The position numbers and the translations under genes were made by a program. The notes below the pieces were generated by a model. It ran no database searches. It was not told the DNA's origin and was given only the letters and a program-made list of their open reading frames with translations. Below are positions 61,840 through 64,000 of a DNA stretch of 64,000 nt, piece after piece (the stretch's first letter is position 1; every line of letters starts with the position of its first letter). The stretch lies in contig JAJPIK010000094.1 of assembly GCA_021324795.1 (NCBI GenBank), forward strand, positions 1 through 64,000, in the 5' to 3' direction. The DNA comes from Chloroflexota bacterium. GTDB lineage: Bacteria > Chloroflexota > UBA6077 > FW602-bin22 > CADDYW01.

Positions 61840-62568
61840 TTGTCCGAAGGAATGCTGACATCCCAGCCAGTCTTCTTTGCTCCGCCGCCGCAGCGCGCCT
61901 TGCGCAACGATGTTTACGATGCGTTGCGTCGGGCTCTTGTCCAGGGAGCACTGAAGCCGGGCCAGCGTATCAACGAGGCCGAGATTGCCCGACAGATGCA
62001 GATTAGCCGAGCGCCAATTCGCGAGGCGATTCGCCAGCTCGAGCAGGAGGGGCTCCTCGAAAGCGTACCGCGGCGGGGAACTTTCGTTCCCTCTCTCAGC
62101 CGCGACGACGTCGAAGAGGTCTATACGTTGCGGGCGGATCTCGAAGCGCGGGCCGTCCGACGTGTCGTCCCGCGCTTGACCCCTGAAGAGCTTACGACCC
62201 TTGCATCATTCGTGGAAACGATGTGTTCGGCGGGTGTGAAGCGAGACCTGGCGATGCTGCTCGAGGCCGACATTCAGTTCCACCGAACCATCGTCGAAGC
62301 CGCCGGTTGGCCCCGCTTGCGCAAGCTCTGGGAAGGGCTCCATCCCCAGACCCTCACCCTTTACACCTTGAATACGCTGACCGATTGGTCTCCCCTCGAC
62401 CACGCCCGGCGCCACGAGCCACTCCTCGCGGCAATTCAGAGTGGTGATCCGGAGGCAGCCACGGCGGCGATCCAGGAGCACATCCTTGGAGTGTGCGCTC
62501 AGGTGATCCGCCGTTTGTCGACCCCGGCGACAGATCACTCGTCACTTTTCCCGACTCCTAACCCCTAA
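61840..62568 (+). CDS. GntR-FCD transcriptional regulator
   Basis: 242 residues from TTG 61840 (ATG 61852 is the alternative). HTH: VYDALRRALVQGALKPGQRINEAEIARQMQISRAPIREAIRQLEQEGLLESVPRRGTFV; FCD domain: VYTLRADLEARAVRR, LEADIQFHRTIVEAAG, HEPLLAAIQSGD. It is probably autoregulated through the operator at 61761-61771 and controls the cyclase-family gene 15 bases downstream and the binding-protein gene beyond. The inducer is unknown. Confidence 0.9.
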   Translation: MSEGMLTSQPVFFAPPPQRALRNDVYDALRRALVQGALKPGQRINEAEIARQMQISRAPIREAIRQLEQEGLLESVPRRGTFVPSLSRDDVEEVYTLRADLEARAVRRVVPRLTPEELTTLASFVETMCSAGVKRDLAMLLEADIQFHRTIVEAAGWPRLRKLWEGLHPQTLTLYTLNTLTDWSPLDHARRHEPLLAAIQSGDPEAATAAIQEHILGVCAQVIRRLSTPATDHSSLFPTPNP

Positions 62569-62583
62569 ACCAGGAAGAGGAGA

Positions 62584-63312
62584 ATGCCATTGAGCACGCG
62601 CATCGTCGATCTGAGCATGCCCGTCCACAACAATATGGTTACCTTCCCGCGGATCGTCCGTCCCGCGCTTCTGATGTACGAAACCTGGGAGGAGTTCGCC
62701 GAGAAGATCGGTGCCGCGCGGTACGGAGTAACCTCCCTCACGGCAAGCTACATGATTGTCCTCAGCGACCACGTCGGCACCCATATCGACGCGCTCAAGC
62801 ATCTGCGCCACGTTGCACCAGGGCCTGAAGGGATCCCCCTCGAGGCCTGCTACGGCGATGGGGTCGTCCTCGACTTCCGTCACAAGGAGAAGGGAGCCGG
62901 CATCTCGGCCAGCGAGGTTCAACAGGAGCTGGAGCGCATCGATTACCGCTTGAAGCCCGGCGATATCGTTCTTATTCACACCGGCGCCGGCGCCTATCAG
63001 GACGAGGAGCGTTATCTCACCGACCATTGCGGGATGACCGCCGAGGCAACGAACTGGCTCATCGATCAGGGCATCAAGGTGATGGGTATCGACGCAATCA
63101 CCTTCGACCCCCCCGTCTGGGCGATGTTCGAGCGCAAGCAGTTCTGGGAGGCGCACCGGGTGATGCTGGAGCGTGAGTACTACCATCTGGAAAATCTCAC
63201 CAATCTCGATCAGATCGGCCGCCCGCACGGCTTTAAGATTTCCGCTTTCCCAATCAGGTGGACCGGTTCGACCGCAGCCCCGGTCCGCGCGGTTGCCATT
63301 GTCGAAGAGTAG
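62584..63312 (+). CDS. Cyclase-family (kynurenine formamidase-like) hydrolase
   Basis: 242 residues from ATG 62584 (GAAGAGGAGA upstream). The metal-binding motif HxGTHxDxxxH is seen as DHVGTHIDALKHL, then GDIVLIHTGAG and VMGIDAITFDPP. The family hydrolyses cyclic amides, formamides or lactone-like compounds. Co-transcription with the GntR gene and the ABC receptor that follows suggests that it processes an imported compound. Confidence 0.87.
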   Translation: MPLSTRIVDLSMPVHNNMVTFPRIVRPALLMYETWEEFAEKIGAARYGVTSLTASYMIVLSDHVGTHIDALKHLRHVAPGPEGIPLEACYGDGVVLDFRHKEKGAGISASEVQQELERIDYRLKPGDIVLIHTGAGAYQDEERYLTDHCGMTAEATNWLIDQGIKVMGIDAITFDPPVWAMFERKQFWEAHRVMLEREYYHLENLTNLDQIGRPHGFKISAFPIRWTGSTAAPVRAVAIVEE

Positions 63313-63373
63313 CGACGATTCGAACCGATTTTCGTGCATGGAACGCACAATTTGGTCAAAGGAGATTGCAGCC

Positions 63374-64000
63374 ATGGCTAATGGGAATGCTTCCTTTTCA
63401 CGACGGAGTGCTCTGAAGCTGCTCGGTCTGGGCGCCGGGAGCGCGATCTTCGCGAACCTGCTCGCCGCCTGCAGCCAATCTGCCCCGGCGAGCCCGACGA
63501 CCGCTCCAAGCACCGCGGCCGGTCCGACGAGTGCGCCAACCAGCGCCCCGCCGACCACTGCGCCGACCACTGCCCCGACAAGCGCACCGACGACCCCGAC
63601 GACGGCAGCGAGTCCAACGACCGCGGCCGCGGTGGCACCAACCGCCGCGACGAGTGGGGCCGCGACGACCAGCGCGGCTTCGGCCGGGGCGGTCGTCCCC
63701 AGCGCCGCGAAAGGGAGTCTACCCGCCACGACTATTACTATCGCCTTTTTCGCCGGCCCGGAGGCCGACGCCCACGTGCGCCTCGCCCCCAAATTCACCG
63801 AGCTGACCGGGGGCAAGGTCCAGGTCAAGGTCGATCAAATCGCGCGCGACGACTATGACGCCAAGTGGCTTGCCACCATGCAGTCACACTCGACAAGCTG
63901 GGATGTGATCCACGACAACGCGTCTCGGTTCAAGCTGAGTGGACCGGCCGGCTTCTTCGCTCCGTTAGATAAGTTTATGAGCAACAAGGACCTCTTCAAC
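63374..64000 (+). CDS. ABC transporter substrate-binding lipoprotein (partial, runs off the right end)
   Basis: 209 codons are present from ATG 63374. Tat-type SRRSALKLLGLGAGSAIFANLLAAC with lipidated Cys33, then an unusually long Ala/Pro/Thr/Ser linker to about residue 110 (tandem PTTAPTTAPTSAPTTP-like repeats), then TITIAFFAGPEADAHVRLAPKFTELTGGKV, the start of a family 1 sugar-binding domain. The remainder and the expected permeases lie beyond the window. Confidence 0.85.
   Translation, partial: MANGNASFSRRSALKLLGLGAGSAIFANLLAACSQSAPASPTTAPSTAAGPTSAPTSAPPTTAPTTAPTSAPTTPTTAASPTTAAAVAPTAATSGAATTSAASAGAVVPSAAKGSLPATTITIAFFAGPEADAHVRLAPKFTELTGGKVQVKVDQIARDDYDAKWLATMQSHSTSWDVIHDNASRFKLSGPAGFFAPLDKFMSNKDLFN

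Noticed and set aside
62542-63828. Minus-strand 428-codon frame over the cyclase and binding-protein genes
   Set aside because: Its Ala/Val/Gly-rich half is the antisense of the Pro/Thr linker; not a gene.

Overview
The window looks like accessory chromosome of a high-GC Chloroflexota bacterium, probably Thermomicrobia-like. This is inferred from lipoprotein/Tat signal peptides followed by long Ala/Pro/Thr/Ser linkers, from the ECF sigma/DUF5667 pair, and from the mix of carbohydrate ABC transporters with enolase-superfamily enzymes. No rRNA, tRNA, CRISPR array or complete insertion sequence was found.

Layout. 0-6.3 kb: metallophosphoesterase, two tail-to-tail alpha/beta hydrolases (one truncated) and a copper operon csoR-copA-copZ whose ATPase carries an extra C-terminal cupredoxin. 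6.8-12 kb: RidA, a sugar-acid dehydratase-like enolase, an HpcH/HpaI aldolase, an aldehyde dehydrogenase and a CPBP protease. 12-18.7 kb: a peptide/oligosaccharide ABC operon (two permeases, a fused double ATPase, a binding protein) behind a clear promoter. 19-24.6 kb: a heparinase II/III-like enzyme, a thioredoxin-like gene interrupted by one in-frame TGA that looks like selenocysteine, and an ECF sigma factor with a DUF5667 membrane partner. 24.6-28.2 kb: first CUT1 sugar transporter. 28.3-31 kb: a patch of broken toxin-antitoxin and restriction-modification genes. 31-35 kb: histidine phosphatase, P450, DUF4331 and Tat proteins. 35.3-38.7 kb: second CUT1 transporter. 39-48 kb: two enolases (one close to DgoD), a VapB/VapC deletion fusion, a SelA-fold PLP enzyme, DinB, UxuA-like mannonate dehydratase, SGNH hydrolase and an MFS exporter. 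47.7-54 kb: a compact minus-strand operon gntR, binding protein, two permeases, enolase, DapA-like aldolase. 54-64 kb: methyltransferase, msrA, Ldh2 dehydrogenase, Gfo/Idh oxidoreductase, NHL propeller, hydrolase, ManD-like enolase, a second GntR regulator with a recognisable operator, a cyclase-family hydrolase and a further binding protein running off the end.

Working together: the dominant theme is uptake and breakdown of plant-type sugars, sugar acids or uronates. Three CUT1 transporters have no ATPase gene beside them, so they probably share one encoded elsewhere. Five enolase-superfamily proteins, UxuA, two aldolase types, an aldehyde dehydrogenase, RidA, Gfo/Idh and Ldh2 dehydrogenases and a polysaccharide-lyase-like protein would feed keto-deoxy sugar acids into central metabolism. 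Exact substrates cannot be read from sequence.

Most notable: (1) the probable selenocysteine thioredoxin-like protein at 21143-21913, with a hairpin fitting the bacterial SECIS model 20 nt after the UGA; (2) a 26-bp-arm palindrome translated as the linker of the fused ABC ATPases; (3) the CopA-cupredoxin fusion; (4) many decayed toxin-antitoxin modules, including an in-frame vapB/vapC fusion.
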